Shown: positions 25,544 to 34,712 of the stretch, one piece after another
Layout of the letters: each line of letters starts with the position of its first letter
How positions within the stretch are numbered: position 1 is the stretch's first letter
The notes under the pieces: model-generated
What the model was told of the DNA's origin: nothing
Database searches by the model: none
What the model saw: the letters and a program-made list of their open reading frames with translations, nothing else
Position numbers and translations under genes: made by a program
Source: Paracoccaceae bacterium
GTDB taxonomy: Bacteria; Pseudomonadota; Alphaproteobacteria; Rhodobacterales; Rhodobacteraceae
DNA length: 64,000 nt
Reading direction: 5' to 3'
Assembly (NCBI GenBank): GCA_030750975.1
Contig: JASMHC010000015.1
Location: 434,001 to 498,000 of the forward strand

Positions 25544-27061
25544 TCAGGCAGGTTCGCGCAAATTCGCCAGCCGAAAGCTTGCCGCCTCGGCAATATGAGG
25601 TTTGCGAACCGCCGCTTCGCCATCCAGATCGGCGATGGTTCGTGCCACGCGCAGGATGCGGTGGTATCCGCGGGCTGACAGGTTGAAAGCCTCGGCGGCC
25701 CGGTTCAGAAAGGCCGTGCCTTCGGTATCGGTCGCGCAGACATCCTCGAGCAGTTGGCCTTGCATATCGGCGTTGGACCGAACGTCCGGAGAGGCGCGAA
25801 ACCTGTCTGCCTGAACGGTTCGCGCCGTTTCGACCCGGGCCTTCACCTCGGCCGAGCTTGGCCCCGATGCGGGCAGGTTGAGGTCAGAATAGGCCACCGG
25901 CGGCACCTCGATCCGCAGATCAAACCGGTCCAGAAGCGGGCCTGAAATGCGCCCCAGATAATCCTCGCCACAGATCGGCGCACGGGAACAGGCCTGCGCA
26001 GGGTCGGTCAGTTGCCCGCATTTACACGGGTTGGCGGCGGCGATCAGCAAAAACCGGCAGGGATAGCGCACATGGGCGTTTGCCCGTGCAACCACGACCG
26101 AGCCAGTTTCAATCGGCTGGCGCAGAGTTTCCAGCGTGTTGCGGGCGTATTCGGGAAACTCGTCCATGAACAGGACCCCATTATGGGCCAGGCTTACCTC
26201 GCCCGGTTTCGCCCCCCGCCCCCCGCCGATGATCGCCGCCATTGAGGCCGTGTGATGCGGATCACGAAACGGGCGGTTGCGTGATATGCCACCTTCGCTG
26301 ATCAGGCCCGACAGCGAATGGATCATCGAGGTTTCCAGTGCCTCGGACGGGGAGAGTGGCGGCATGAGACCGGGCATTCGGGCCGCCAGCATGGATTTTC
26401 CCGATCCCGGCGGGCCGGTCATCAGAAGATGGTGCCGTCCGGCGGCCGCAATCTCGAGCGCACGTTTGGCGCGTTCCTGTCCCTTGACGTCGCGCAGGTC
26501 GTGGGATTGGTACTCGGACCTGACTTCGCCGGGTTCAGCCGGCGAAATCGGGGCGTTTCCGGTGAAATGGCCAATCGCCTGATGTAAGGATTTGATGCCG
26601 ATCACCTGTGTTGCGCCAACCCAGGCAGCCTCGGCGCTGGACTGTGTTGGGCACAGCAGGAACCGTGCGTCCTCAGCGGCTGTCAATGCGGCGGGCAAGG
26701 CCCCCAGAACACCGACCAACGTGCCATCAAGCGACAATTCCCCCAAAGCGACGCATCGCTCGGCCATGTCGAGCGGAATGATATTCAGTGCCGCCAATAA
26801 CGCAATCGCGATGGGAAGATCGAAATGGCTGCCTTCTTTCGGCAGGTCGGCTGGTGACAAGTTCACCGTGATCCGCTTGGACGGCAATGCAATATTCATT
26901 GCCGTAAGCGACGACCGCACCCTGTCACGCGCCTCGGACACGGCTTTGTCCGGAAGCCCGACAATCCCGAATGCCGGCATTCCGGGGGACACGGCGCATT
27001 GCACCTCGACCAATCTGGCCTCGATGCCCTCAAACGCGACGGTGTAAGCGCGTGAGATCAT
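25544..27061 (-). CDS. comM: YifB/ComM-family Mg-chelatase-like AAA+ ATPase
   Basis: The 505 residues comprise an N-terminal ChlI/Lon-protease-like domain (VQCAVSPGMPAFGIVGLPDKA), an AAA+ core with Walker A MTGPPGSGKSMLAARMPG and Walker B NGVLFMDEFPEY, and a C-terminal domain with SARGYHRILRVARTIADL. A CxCG-type cluster (NPCKCGQLTDP) is also present. In naturally competent bacteria ComM is a branch-migration helicase that helps integrate foreign DNA; the role here is inferred from the family. Length and domain order are standard. Confidence 0.92.
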   Translation of the reverse strand: MISRAYTVAFEGIEARLVEVQCAVSPGMPAFGIVGLPDKAVSEARDRVRSSLTAMNIALPSKRITVNLSPADLPKEGSHFDLPIAIALLAALNIIPLDMAERCVALGELSLDGTLVGVLGALPAALTAAEDARFLLCPTQSSAEAAWVGATQVIGIKSLHQAIGHFTGNAPISPAEPGEVRSEYQSHDLRDVKGQERAKRALEIAAAGRHHLLMTGPPGSGKSMLAARMPGLMPPLSPSEALETSMIHSLSGLISEGGISRNRPFRDPHHTASMAAIIGGGRGAKPGEVSLAHNGVLFMDEFPEYARNTLETLRQPIETGSVVVARANAHVRYPCRFLLIAAANPCKCGQLTDPAQACSRAPICGEDYLGRISGPLLDRFDLRIEVPPVAYSDLNLPASGPSSAEVKARVETARTVQADRFRASPDVRSNADMQGQLLEDVCATDTEGTAFLNRAAEAFNLSARGYHRILRVARTIADLDGEAAVRKPHIAEAASFRLANLREPA

Positions 27062-27117
27062 GCCCTCTCCTTTTCATCTTTATCTGTGAGCAAATTGGTT
27101 GACGAAAGATGAATATT

Positions 27118-27147
27118 TGATCCGGCACGCCGGGTGCCGCGTAACAG
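27118..27147 (+). promoter_or_regulatory. Putative RpoE-type promoter of rpoHII
   Basis: TGATCC (27118-27123), 18 bases, then TAACAG (27142-27147). TGATCC is the -35 element that I recall for the singlet-oxygen sigma factor RpoE of Rhodobacter, whose targets include rpoHII. The -10 differs by one base from the usual TAAGA. Transcription would start about 20 bases before the ATG. Confidence 0.6.
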
Positions 27148-27172
27148 GGATGACAAACAAGCGAGGATTGTC

Positions 27173-28048
27173 ATGGCTTTTGACGGTAGTCTTGACCGGG
27201 GATTTTCCAGGCGGATCATGGGGGCCGAGCTTCTTGATGCCGAAACCGAGCGTGATCTGGCGATCGCATGGCGTGATCAGCGGGATGAGGCAGCGCTTCA
27301 TCGCCTGACCACCGCCTATCTTCGGCTGGCGGTTTCGATGGCTTCAAAATTCCGCCGGTATGGCGCCCCGATGAATGACCTGGTGCAGGAAGCAAGTTTT
27401 GGCCTGATGAAAGCGGCCGAGAAGTTTGATCCTGACCGGGGTGTGCGTTTTTCGACCTATGCCGTCTGGTGGATCAAGGCCAGCATACAGGATTATGTCA
27501 TGCGCAACTGGTCGATTGTGCGGACCGGTTCGACAAGTAGCCAGAAATCGCTGTTCTTCAATTTCAAGCGGGTTCTGGCCAAGCTTGAACGCGAAGCCCT
27601 TGCTGCCGGGGTTGACGCCTCGCAAGACCGCCTGTTGCCCTTTGTCGCGGCCGAGCTTGGCGTCCCCTTGCCTGATGTCGAGATGATGGCGGGCCGGTTG
27701 ACCGGCGGAGATTTTTCCCTGAATGCCCCGCAATCCGCTGACGAGGACGGGCGTGAATGGCTGGACCTGATTGAGGATGAAATGCAGGGGGTTGAACAGG
27801 TTCAGACGCGCCTGGATGGTGACACCATGCGCGATTGGCTGCTTGAGGCCCTGCAAAGTCTGAACGAACGCGAGCGGCTGATCATTCGCGAGAGAAAGCT
27901 TGGCGAAACGGCGCGGACACTGGAAAGTCTGGGCGCACAACTTCAGCTTTCAAAAGAGCGGGTGCGCCAGATCGAGACAGCGGCCTTGCAAAAGATGCGT
28001 CGTGTGCTTGAAAGGAATGGCCGCGATATCAGGGGCTTTTTGCACTGA
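27173..28048 (+). CDS. rpoH2: RNA polymerase sigma factor, RpoH family (RpoHII type)
   Basis: A 291-residue alternative sigma factor of the sigma-32 family. Region 2 is clear (DLVQEASFGLMKAAEKFDPD, then FSTYAVWWIKASIQDYVMRN), and the RpoH-specific box appears as SQKSLFFNFKRVLAKLE. Region 4 has LNERERLIIRERKLGE and QLQLSKERVRQIETAALQKM. The opening MAFDGSLDRGFSRRIMGAE and the upstream RpoE-like promoter point to RpoHII, the photooxidative-stress sigma factor of Rhodobacteraceae, rather than the heat-shock RpoHI. The ATG at 27173 follows GCGAGG. The longer GTG reading from 27134 would cover the promoter. Confidence 0.87.
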   Translation: MAFDGSLDRGFSRRIMGAELLDAETERDLAIAWRDQRDEAALHRLTTAYLRLAVSMASKFRRYGAPMNDLVQEASFGLMKAAEKFDPDRGVRFSTYAVWWIKASIQDYVMRNWSIVRTGSTSSQKSLFFNFKRVLAKLEREALAAGVDASQDRLLPFVAAELGVPLPDVEMMAGRLTGGDFSLNAPQSADEDGREWLDLIEDEMQGVEQVQTRLDGDTMRDWLLEALQSLNERERLIIRERKLGETARTLESLGAQLQLSKERVRQIETAALQKMRRVLERNGRDIRGFLH

Positions 28049-28129
28049 CTTCAATGCGGCCTTCAATGCGGCATTGAGTTTGTGGCCCGCTGCACCTAGG
28101 AATGGGGGACCGCAAACAAAGGCCGTCCG

Positions 28130-29323
28130 ATGTTGGCAAGCAAACGCATTCTGTTGATTATTTCCGGGGGCATCGCCGCCTATAAATCGCTCGAGCTGAT
28201 CCGCCTGCTGAAAAAGCAAGGGGCGGATGTGACACCTGTTCTGACCCGGGCGGCACAGGAATTCGTCACGCCCTTATCTGTGTCGGCTTTAGCGGGCGAA
28301 AAAGTCTATACCGACCTGTTCGACCTGACGGACGAAGCCGAAATGGGCCATATCCAACTGTCGCGCGTGGCAGATTTGGTTGTTGTCGCGCCAGCGACGG
28401 CGGATTTGATGGCGAAGATGGCGCAGGGGCGGGCGGATGATCTGGCATCGACCTTGCTGTTGGCAACCGATACGCCGGTGATGATTGCCCCGGCGATGAA
28501 TGTCCGCATGTGGGATCATCCGGCAACCCGGCGGAACCTTGAGGTTTTGAAAGCCGATAGCGTGTCCATTGTTGGCCCGAACGAAGGCGATATGGCCTGC
28601 GGTGAATATGGCCCGGGCCGTATGTCGGAACCGTCCGAGATTCTGGATGCAATCGCAACCGAACTGACCGATGGCCCTTTGAAGGGCAAGCATGTCCTGG
28701 TCACATCCGGCCCGACGCACGAACCGATTGATCCGGTGCGCTATATCGCGAACCGATCCTCGGGTGCACAAGGTACAGCAATCGCGCGGGCCTTGGTGGC
28801 GCTGGGCGCGGATGTAACCTTTGTTACGGGTCCGGCGGATGTAGACCCCCCGACCGGAGTAACTTTGGTGCAGGTTGAAACCGCCGAGGACATGCTGAAG
28901 GCGGTTCAGACTGCTTTGCCGGCGGACGCGGCAATCTTTGCCGCCGCAGTGGCGGATTGGCGCGTGGCCTCGGCGACGGGCCGCAAGATCAAGAAGCAAA
29001 ACGGCAAGCTGCCGGTTTTGGAATTTGCTGAAAATCCCGACATTCTGGCAAGTGTTTCCAGGATGACAAACGGTCGTCCCGGGCTGGTTGTCGGCTTCGC
29101 CGCCGAAACCGATGACGTGATCGCAAATGCCACGGCCAAGCGTGTTCGCAAGCAATGCGACTGGATCGTTGCCAATGACGTGTCGCCTGAAACCGGCATC
29201 ATGGGCGGTAGCGAAAACGCCGTGACACTGATCACCCCTGACGGGGCCGAGGATTGGCCGCGTTTGTCAAAAACTGAAACGGCAAAGCGGTTGGCTGACC
29301 GCGTTGCAGAAGCTCTGGCATGA
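28130..29323 (+). CDS. coaBC: Phosphopantothenoylcysteine decarboxylase/synthetase
   Basis: A bifunctional coenzyme A enzyme that joins cysteine to 4'-phosphopantothenate and decarboxylates the product. The 397 residues carry the N-terminal flavin domain CoaC ([19 protein letters not shown], then [17 protein letters not shown]) and the C-terminal CoaB domain ([29 protein letters not shown], and [14 protein letters not shown]). The length is typical. Its stop overlaps the start of dut by 4 bases (ATGA), and dut overlaps the next gene, so the three form an operon. coaBC-dut is a widespread pair. Confidence 0.96.
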   Translation: MLASKRILLIISGGIAAYKSLELIRLLKKQGADVTPVLTRAAQEFVTPLSVSALAGEKVYTDLFDLTDEAEMGHIQLSRVADLVVVAPATADLMAKMAQGRADDLASTLLLATDTPVMIAPAMNVRMWDHPATRRNLEVLKADSVSIVGPNEGDMACGEYGPGRMSEPSEILDAIATELTDGPLKGKHVLVTSGPTHEPIDPVRYIANRSSGAQGTAIARALVALGADVTFVTGPADVDPPTGVTLVQVETAEDMLKAVQTALPADAAIFAAAVADWRVASATGRKIKKQNGKLPVLEFAENPDILASVSRMTNGRPGLVVGFAAETDDVIANATAKRVRKQCDWIVANDVSPETGIMGGSENAVTLITPDGAEDWPRLSKTETAKRLADRVAEALA

Positions 29324-29775
29324 CGGTGATCGAAATCAAGTGGGACGAAGGTGCCGATCAAAGCCTCGGCCTGCCGTCCTATGAAAGCGACGGGGCCGCT
29401 GGCGCTGATCTGCGGGCGAATTTTGGCGCACCCAATCAGCTAAGATTGGAGCCGGGCGAACGCGGCTTGGTCCCAACCGGCCTGCGACTGGCGATTCCCA
29501 AAGGGTATGAGGTGCAAATCCGCCCCCGTTCAGGCCTTGCGCTGAAACACGGTATCACCCTGCCAAACAGCCCGGGCACAATCGACAGTGATTATCGTGG
29601 GCCATTGGGGGTCATTTTGATGAATGCGGGGCAGGAAAGCTTTGTGGTTTCCCACGGCGACAGGATCGCACAAATGGTCGTCGCACCTGTTCTGCAGGCG
29701 AAATTTGCGATTGTTACCGAACTTGATGTAACATCACGGGGCGACGGGGGATTTGGCTCAACAGGGCAAAGCTGA
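29320..29775 (+). CDS. dut: Deoxyuridine 5'-triphosphate nucleotidohydrolase
   Basis: Hydrolyses dUTP to dUMP, keeping uracil out of DNA and feeding thymidylate synthesis. The 151 residues include motif 1 AGADLRAN, motif 2 [10 protein letters not shown], motif 3 [16 protein letters not shown], motif 4 GDRIAQMVV and the C-terminal P-loop-like GDGGFGSTG that closes over the substrate. All five motifs are intact, as in the trimeric family. The start overlaps coaBC and the stop overlaps the next gene by one base. Confidence 0.96.
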   Translation: MTVIEIKWDEGADQSLGLPSYESDGAAGADLRANFGAPNQLRLEPGERGLVPTGLRLAIPKGYEVQIRPRSGLALKHGITLPNSPGTIDSDYRGPLGVILMNAGQESFVVSHGDRIAQMVVAPVLQAKFAIVTELDVTSRGDGGFGSTGQS

Positions 29776-30953
29776 TGCTGTTTGTACTGGGATTATGCTT
29801 ACTTATCTGGAGTGTCGGTGCGCTTACCGGCCTTAGCGCGACGTTTCGGATTACGTTGATCGGGCTTTTGCTGGGCGTCATTGTCCTGGCCCATTTCGTT
29901 TTACCCGAAGACAATATTCTGCGTGAAGCCACGGGTGGCGATGCGACCCTTTGGTTTGTCGTGCTTGTCGTCGGGGTGCTGATCGGGGCCTATTCGCTGT
30001 TTCTTAGCTCGATGAAGGAACGGGCAGAGCAACGCAATCCGGCGCCTGCTCCGGCTGCTGCCTCGAAGGGTCCCCGCCCCCGCGAGCTGGATTATCAGGC
30101 GCGTCAGGCCGCAGCGGCAACTGGCTCGCATCAAATTGAGGACCCCTTAGTGAGCGACACCGCCGAGCCAGCGCAACCCGAGAGGCAAGAGACCACATAT
30201 TCCGACACGGAACTGGAACGTTATGCCCGCCACATCATGCTGCGCGAAATTGGCGGTCCTGGACAAAAAGCCCTGAAAGACGCGCGTGTTCTGGTGATCG
30301 GCGCAGGCGGGCTTGGTGCGCCGGTTCTTTCCTATCTCGGCGCTATGGGCGTGGGCACGATTGGGGTGATCGACGACGATCAGGTTGAAAACTCGAACTT
30401 GCAACGGCAGGTGATCCACACCGACACCCGCATTGGAATGCCAAAGGTTTTCTCCGCGAAAGAGGCGATTGCTGCGCAGAACCCGTTTGTGACGGTGTTG
30501 CCTTATAACCGCCGCCTGACCGAAGACATCGTGGAATCCCTGTTTGCCGATTATGACATCATCATCGACGGGACCGACAATTTCGAAACCCGCTATCTGG
30601 CAAACCGGGCCGCAGCGGCGACCGGCAAGCCTTTGATCTCTGGTGCGTTATCGCAATGGGAAGGTCAGGTCAGCGTGTTTGACGTGGCGGGTGGCTCGCC
30701 CTGTTATCAATGTGTTTTCCCCGAAGCTCCGGCCCCCGGACTGGCGCCCAGCTGTGCCGAGGCCGGTGTCTCGGCCGCATTGCCGGGGGTCATCGGATCC
30801 ATGATGGCGCAAGAAGCGATGAAGCTGATCACCGGCGCGGGCGAAGTGCTGTGCGGCGAGATGTTTATCTATGATGCGCTTTACGCCGAAACCCGGAAAA
30901 TCCGCATTCGCAAGCGTGCAGACTGCCCTGTCTGCGGCTCTGGCAACAGCTGA
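29775..30953 (+). CDS. Membrane-anchored MoeB/ThiF-type adenylyltransferase
   Basis: The 392 residues join two parts. Residues 1-80 hold three hydrophobic segments (LFVLGLCLLIWSVGAL, ITLIGLLLGVIVLAHFVL, LWFVVLVVGVLIGAYSLFL), followed by a Pro/Ala-rich linker to about 135. Residues 140-392 are an E1-like MoeB/ThiF domain: HIMLREIGGPGQKALKDARV, VIGAGGLGAPVLSYL (ATP site), the Arg finger in NLQRQVIH, DGTDNFETRYLANRA, the crossover-loop Cys in APSCAEAGVSA, and the zinc pairs CYQC and CPVC. It should adenylate the C-terminus of a MoaD- or ThiS-like sulfur carrier at the membrane. Which carrier is unknown, since none is encoded nearby. Confidence 0.85.
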   Translation: MLFVLGLCLLIWSVGALTGLSATFRITLIGLLLGVIVLAHFVLPEDNILREATGGDATLWFVVLVVGVLIGAYSLFLSSMKERAEQRNPAPAPAAASKGPRPRELDYQARQAAAATGSHQIEDPLVSDTAEPAQPERQETTYSDTELERYARHIMLREIGGPGQKALKDARVLVIGAGGLGAPVLSYLGAMGVGTIGVIDDDQVENSNLQRQVIHTDTRIGMPKVFSAKEAIAAQNPFVTVLPYNRRLTEDIVESLFADYDIIIDGTDNFETRYLANRAAAATGKPLISGALSQWEGQVSVFDVAGGSPCYQCVFPEAPAPGLAPSCAEAGVSAALPGVIGSMMAQEAMKLITGAGEVLCGEMFIYDALYAETRKIRIRKRADCPVCGSGNS

Positions 30954-31005
30954 TTGCAGCCCCTCTGAATTCACCGTAGCGTGGCCTCAAATCAGGAGAC
31001 ACGCG

Positions 31006-33024
31006 ATGACGAACCCGCTTTTACAGGACTGGACCGGCCCGTTCGGTCTGGCCCCCTTTGCTGAAATCGAAGACCGCCATTTCACCCCCGCATTGGATGA
31101 AGCACTGGCGCGGCACAATGCCGAGATTGACGCAATTGCATCAAATCCAGAGACCCCGACATTCGCCAACACGATCTTGGCGCTTGAGGCGGCGGGCAAG
31201 GATCTCGATAAGGTTCTGTCGGTGTTTTTCAACCTGCTCGGGGCAGATACAAATGAAACACGGCAGGAATTGCAGCGCGCGTTTTCCCCCCGATTGTCGG
31301 CGCATAGTTCCGCCATTCACGCAAATACTGATCTGTTCCAACGGATCGAAACGCTGTGGGCCGAACGGGATGATCTGGGCCTGTGTGCCGAAGACCTGCG
31401 CCTGTTGATGCTGACCCGTCGCGGTTTTGTCCGTGCCGGTGCAGCCTTGGAAGGGCAGGATGCCAAGCGCATGGCGGAAATCAAGAACCGACTGGCCGTT
31501 TTGTCCACGGAGTTCATGCAGAACATGCTGGCGGACGAATCAGGCTGGGCGATGGACCTGTCCACGGATGATCTGGAAGGCCTGCCGGAATTCCTGATCA
31601 GCGCTGCCGCGGCGGCGGGAAAGGCCGCAGGACGGGATGGACCGGTGGTCAACCTGTCCCGCTCGGTTATCACCCCGTTCCTGCAATATTCACCCCGCCG
31701 AGATCTGCGCGAGATAGCCTATAAAGCCTGGGCCGCTCGCGGGGCAAACGGGGGCGAGACGGACAACCGCGCAATTGCGACCGAGGTCTTGAAGCTGCGT
31801 CAGGAACGGGCAGAGCTGCTGGGGTATGACAGCTTCGCCGCCTACAAACTGGAAACGGAGATGGCGAAAAATGCCGATAACGTGCGGGCCTTGCTTGAAA
31901 AAGTTTGGGAACCCGCCAAGGCCAGGGCCAATGCCGACGCCGCGACAATGACCGAAATGTTGAAGGCCGACGGTATCAATGGTGATCTGGAACCGTGGGA
32001 TTGGCACTACTACGCCGAAAAACGCCGACAGGCCGAGCATGATCTGGATGAGGCGGCGTTGAAGCCCTTTTTTCAGCTGGACCGTATGATCGAGGCCGCG
32101 TTTGATTGCGCCAACCGGCTGTTCGGATTGCAATTCAAGCCGCTCGACCTGCCGCTTTATCACCCGGATGCCCGCCTTTGGGAAGTGACCCGCGACGGCC
32201 AGCATGTGGCGCTGTTTCTGGGTGACTATTTTGCCCGCCCGTCCAAACGCTCGGGCGCATGGTGCAGTGCGATGCGGATGCAGGCAAAGAAGCCGGAACC
32301 CCACCGGCCGATTGTGGTCAATGTCTGCAATTTCGCCAAAGCGGCAGACGGTGAACCGGCGCTGCTATCCTATGACGATGCCCGCACCTTGTTCCACGAA
32401 TTTGGACATGCGCTGCATCAGATGCTGTCGGATGTGACCTATGAAACCATCGCGGGCACCAATGTGGCCCGTGATTTTGTCGAACTTCCCAGTCAGCTTT
32501 ACGAGCATTGGCTGGAAGTGCCCGACGTGCTGGCCAGATTTGCCACCCATGCCGAAACGGGCGAAGCAATGCCGCAGGCGATGCTTGAAAAAGTTTTGAA
32601 AGCAGCCAATTTCGATCAAGGTTTCCAAACGGTTGAGTTTGTTGCCTCGGCGCTTGTTGATCTGGCCTTTCATGAAGGCAAAGCCCCCAAGGACGCGATG
32701 GAGATGCAGGCGCAAGTGCTCGGGCAAATCGGCATGCCGCATGCCATCGGTATGCGCCACGCGACCCCGCATTTCGCCCATGTCTTTGCGGGCGACGGGT
32801 ATGCCAGCGGATATTACAGCTATATGTGGTCCGAGGTGATGGATGCAGATGCGTTTGAAGCCTTCGAAGAGGCCGGTGATGCGTTTGATCCCGAACTGGC
32901 CAAAAGCCTTGAAACCAACATCCTGTCCGCCGGAGGATCACAGGATGGCGAGACGCTTTACACCGCTTTTCGTGGCCGCCTGCCCGAAGCCGACGCCCTG
33001 TTGAAAGGGCGCGGGCTTTTGTAG
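31006..33024 (+). CDS. M3-family zinc oligopeptidase (PrlC/Dcp type)
   Basis: A 672-residue cytoplasmic metallopeptidase of the thimet oligopeptidase family. The zinc motif is FHEFGHALHQ, with His464 opening HEFGH, and the third ligand lies in the following VARDFVELPSQLYEHW. The late stretch FAGDGYASGYYSYMWSEVMD is the substrate-binding Tyr region of the family. It should degrade short peptides. The ATG at 31006 follows AGGAGA. Dcp (dipeptidyl carboxypeptidase) and oligopeptidase A cannot be separated with certainty by eye. Confidence 0.92.
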   Translation: MTNPLLQDWTGPFGLAPFAEIEDRHFTPALDEALARHNAEIDAIASNPETPTFANTILALEAAGKDLDKVLSVFFNLLGADTNETRQELQRAFSPRLSAHSSAIHANTDLFQRIETLWAERDDLGLCAEDLRLLMLTRRGFVRAGAALEGQDAKRMAEIKNRLAVLSTEFMQNMLADESGWAMDLSTDDLEGLPEFLISAAAAAGKAAGRDGPVVNLSRSVITPFLQYSPRRDLREIAYKAWAARGANGGETDNRAIATEVLKLRQERAELLGYDSFAAYKLETEMAKNADNVRALLEKVWEPAKARANADAATMTEMLKADGINGDLEPWDWHYYAEKRRQAEHDLDEAALKPFFQLDRMIEAAFDCANRLFGLQFKPLDLPLYHPDARLWEVTRDGQHVALFLGDYFARPSKRSGAWCSAMRMQAKKPEPHRPIVVNVCNFAKAADGEPALLSYDDARTLFHEFGHALHQMLSDVTYETIAGTNVARDFVELPSQLYEHWLEVPDVLARFATHAETGEAMPQAMLEKVLKAANFDQGFQTVEFVASALVDLAFHEGKAPKDAMEMQAQVLGQIGMPHAIGMRHATPHFAHVFAGDGYASGYYSYMWSEVMDADAFEAFEEAGDAFDPELAKSLETNILSAGGSQDGETLYTAFRGRLPEADALLKGRGLL

Positions 33025-33074
33025 GCCAAGGTGTTTCGCCATGTTTTGGTGTCTCAGGGTGATCCCGAAACGCT

Positions 33075-34712
33075 TTACGACGTAACCTGTTCGCGCAGGA
33101 TCGACGCTGTCAGCGAGATCATCAGGTAGATGCCCGAGAAGACCAGCAAGGTCAGCAACGTGTTCTCAAAGCTGCGCGGATAGGTGGCCGCGTCCGGTAC
33201 GACCGGATCAACGCCGCGTGAAAGATAGCGGGTTTGCCGTCCGGCCTCTAACGTGGCGGCTTCCATATTCTGTAGGGCGGATTGCAGCATCATATCGCGG
33301 GTGGCCAGATCAGCTTCGGCCAGACGGATCTGGGCCGACAGGGCGGTCAGGCTGTCGCTGCCTTCCGATGCGGCCTGCATGCGGGCATTGAGATCGGCGA
33401 TCACCGTTTCCAGCCGTCTTATATCAGCTTTCAATCCATCCACGCGCGCCTGGTTGGGGCTTGCATTGTCCAGCAGCGCCTGAAGTTGCAGCTCTTTCTC
33501 GGTCAGCTCAACTTCGCGGCTGCTGATCTGGCTGCGCAAGGTGCCCAGCACCGCCTCGGGATCGACGACAGAGGATTGCTGTTGAAGCTCAACCAGAGCG
33601 ACCTGAGCGTCCCGGCGGTTTTGCTGCGCTTCCTCAAGATTGGTGCGCGCTTCGCGCAGCTGATCTTCGCGTTTGCGTTTGGTCAGGCTGTCCACCCGTT
33701 CTTCGGCGTAACCAATCAGCGCATCCGCAAACTGTTTTGCCAGCACCGGATCGGCGGCGATGACTTCCATTTTCATCACACCTTCCGACGGGTCATAGCC
33801 GATCTGAACGTATTTCTTATAGGCCTTGAACGCCTGTTCATTGGTGGCGTCAGCCTCAAGCCGCTGGATCGGATCGATCCATTCCTGCTGGAAATGTGCC
33901 TTGAACCCGGCGTCCTGGTCCAGACGCAACATCGCTTCGCGCGAAAGCATATAGCTTTGCACGGTAATACTGTCCTGGTTGGTGTTGAACTGGGCAGGCA
34001 GGAAGCTGCCAAACCCACCGGCCGAACTGCTGCCTTCGGATTGCTGGATAACGAATTCCGAATTTGTCGCATACATCGGTGTTGCCACGCGGAAGAAATA
34101 GATCCCGGCAATGATCGTCGGAATGGCCACAAAGGCCGTCAGGCGACTAAACAGCAGTGCCAGTTTGCGGCGGCGGCGCTTTACGATGTCGCGCTGGATT
34201 TTCGCCAGCTCGGAAATCCGGTCTGTCTGGGTGTCGATATGGGTGGACGGCAGGTTGGGCGTCGCGCCATGGGCATAGGTTTGCGGCAATGCTGGCGGTT
34301 GCGGTTTGGGCCGGGCTTGCTGGTTGTCGACCAGAAGCTCAAGCGCATCGGTGCGCTGGAACGGATCAATCCCCCGGTTGCGCAACAGGCGCACGGCATC
34401 GAAATCCGAAGTTGCGGGGATGTTGTGTTTCTGTGCCATACGGCGGGCCAGACGCAACTGACGTCCGGTCAGCCCTTCTTTGCGGATGGCGTCAATCTCG
34501 GTCCCAACGCTGCCATGGGTGTCTTGCGGCGTGTCCGCTTGCTGTTGGTCAATTGCGCGTGGGCGCATGGCCTGTTCGCGGGCATGGGCCTGGCTGGCCG
34601 TCTGGTAATCCTCGGCCGAGGGGGCACGTTCGGGATGCGCTTCGGGACCAGCTTCGATCAGCGGGCTGGACCGGCGGATGCGGAATTTCTTAGCCTTGGG
34701 TTTGGTAGTCAT
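33075..34712 (-). CDS. KpsE-like capsule polysaccharide export inner-membrane protein
   Basis: The 545 residues include a long N-terminal cytoplasmic extension (about 1-190), one membrane helix (LFSRLTAFVAIPTIIAGIYF), a large periplasmic coiled-coil part (about 300-480, rich in heptads such as REARTNLEEAQQNRRDAQVA), and a final membrane helix (NTLLTLLVFSGIYLMIS). This is the polysaccharide co-polymerase layout of KpsE/CtrB. Typical KpsE is about 380 residues; the extra part carries a small helical module, GLTGRQLRLARRMAQKHNIP. It overlaps the upstream kpsT-like gene by 23 bases. No KpsM or KpsD gene lies in the window. Confidence 0.82.
   Translation of the reverse strand: MTTKPKAKKFRIRRSSPLIEAGPEAHPERAPSAEDYQTASQAHAREQAMRPRAIDQQQADTPQDTHGSVGTEIDAIRKEGLTGRQLRLARRMAQKHNIPATSDFDAVRLLRNRGIDPFQRTDALELLVDNQQARPKPQPPALPQTYAHGATPNLPSTHIDTQTDRISELAKIQRDIVKRRRRKLALLFSRLTAFVAIPTIIAGIYFFRVATPMYATNSEFVIQQSEGSSSAGGFGSFLPAQFNTNQDSITVQSYMLSREAMLRLDQDAGFKAHFQQEWIDPIQRLEADATNEQAFKAYKKYVQIGYDPSEGVMKMEVIAADPVLAKQFADALIGYAEERVDSLTKRKREDQLREARTNLEEAQQNRRDAQVALVELQQQSSVVDPEAVLGTLRSQISSREVELTEKELQLQALLDNASPNQARVDGLKADIRRLETVIADLNARMQAASEGSDSLTALSAQIRLAEADLATRDMMLQSALQNMEAATLEAGRQTRYLSRGVDPVVPDAATYPRSFENTLLTLLVFSGIYLMISLTASILREQVTS

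Noticed and set aside
28051-28074. Direct repeat CTTCAATGCGG twice between rpoHII and coaBC
   Set aside because: Only two short copies, no recognisable role; probably chance duplication or a weak terminator region.
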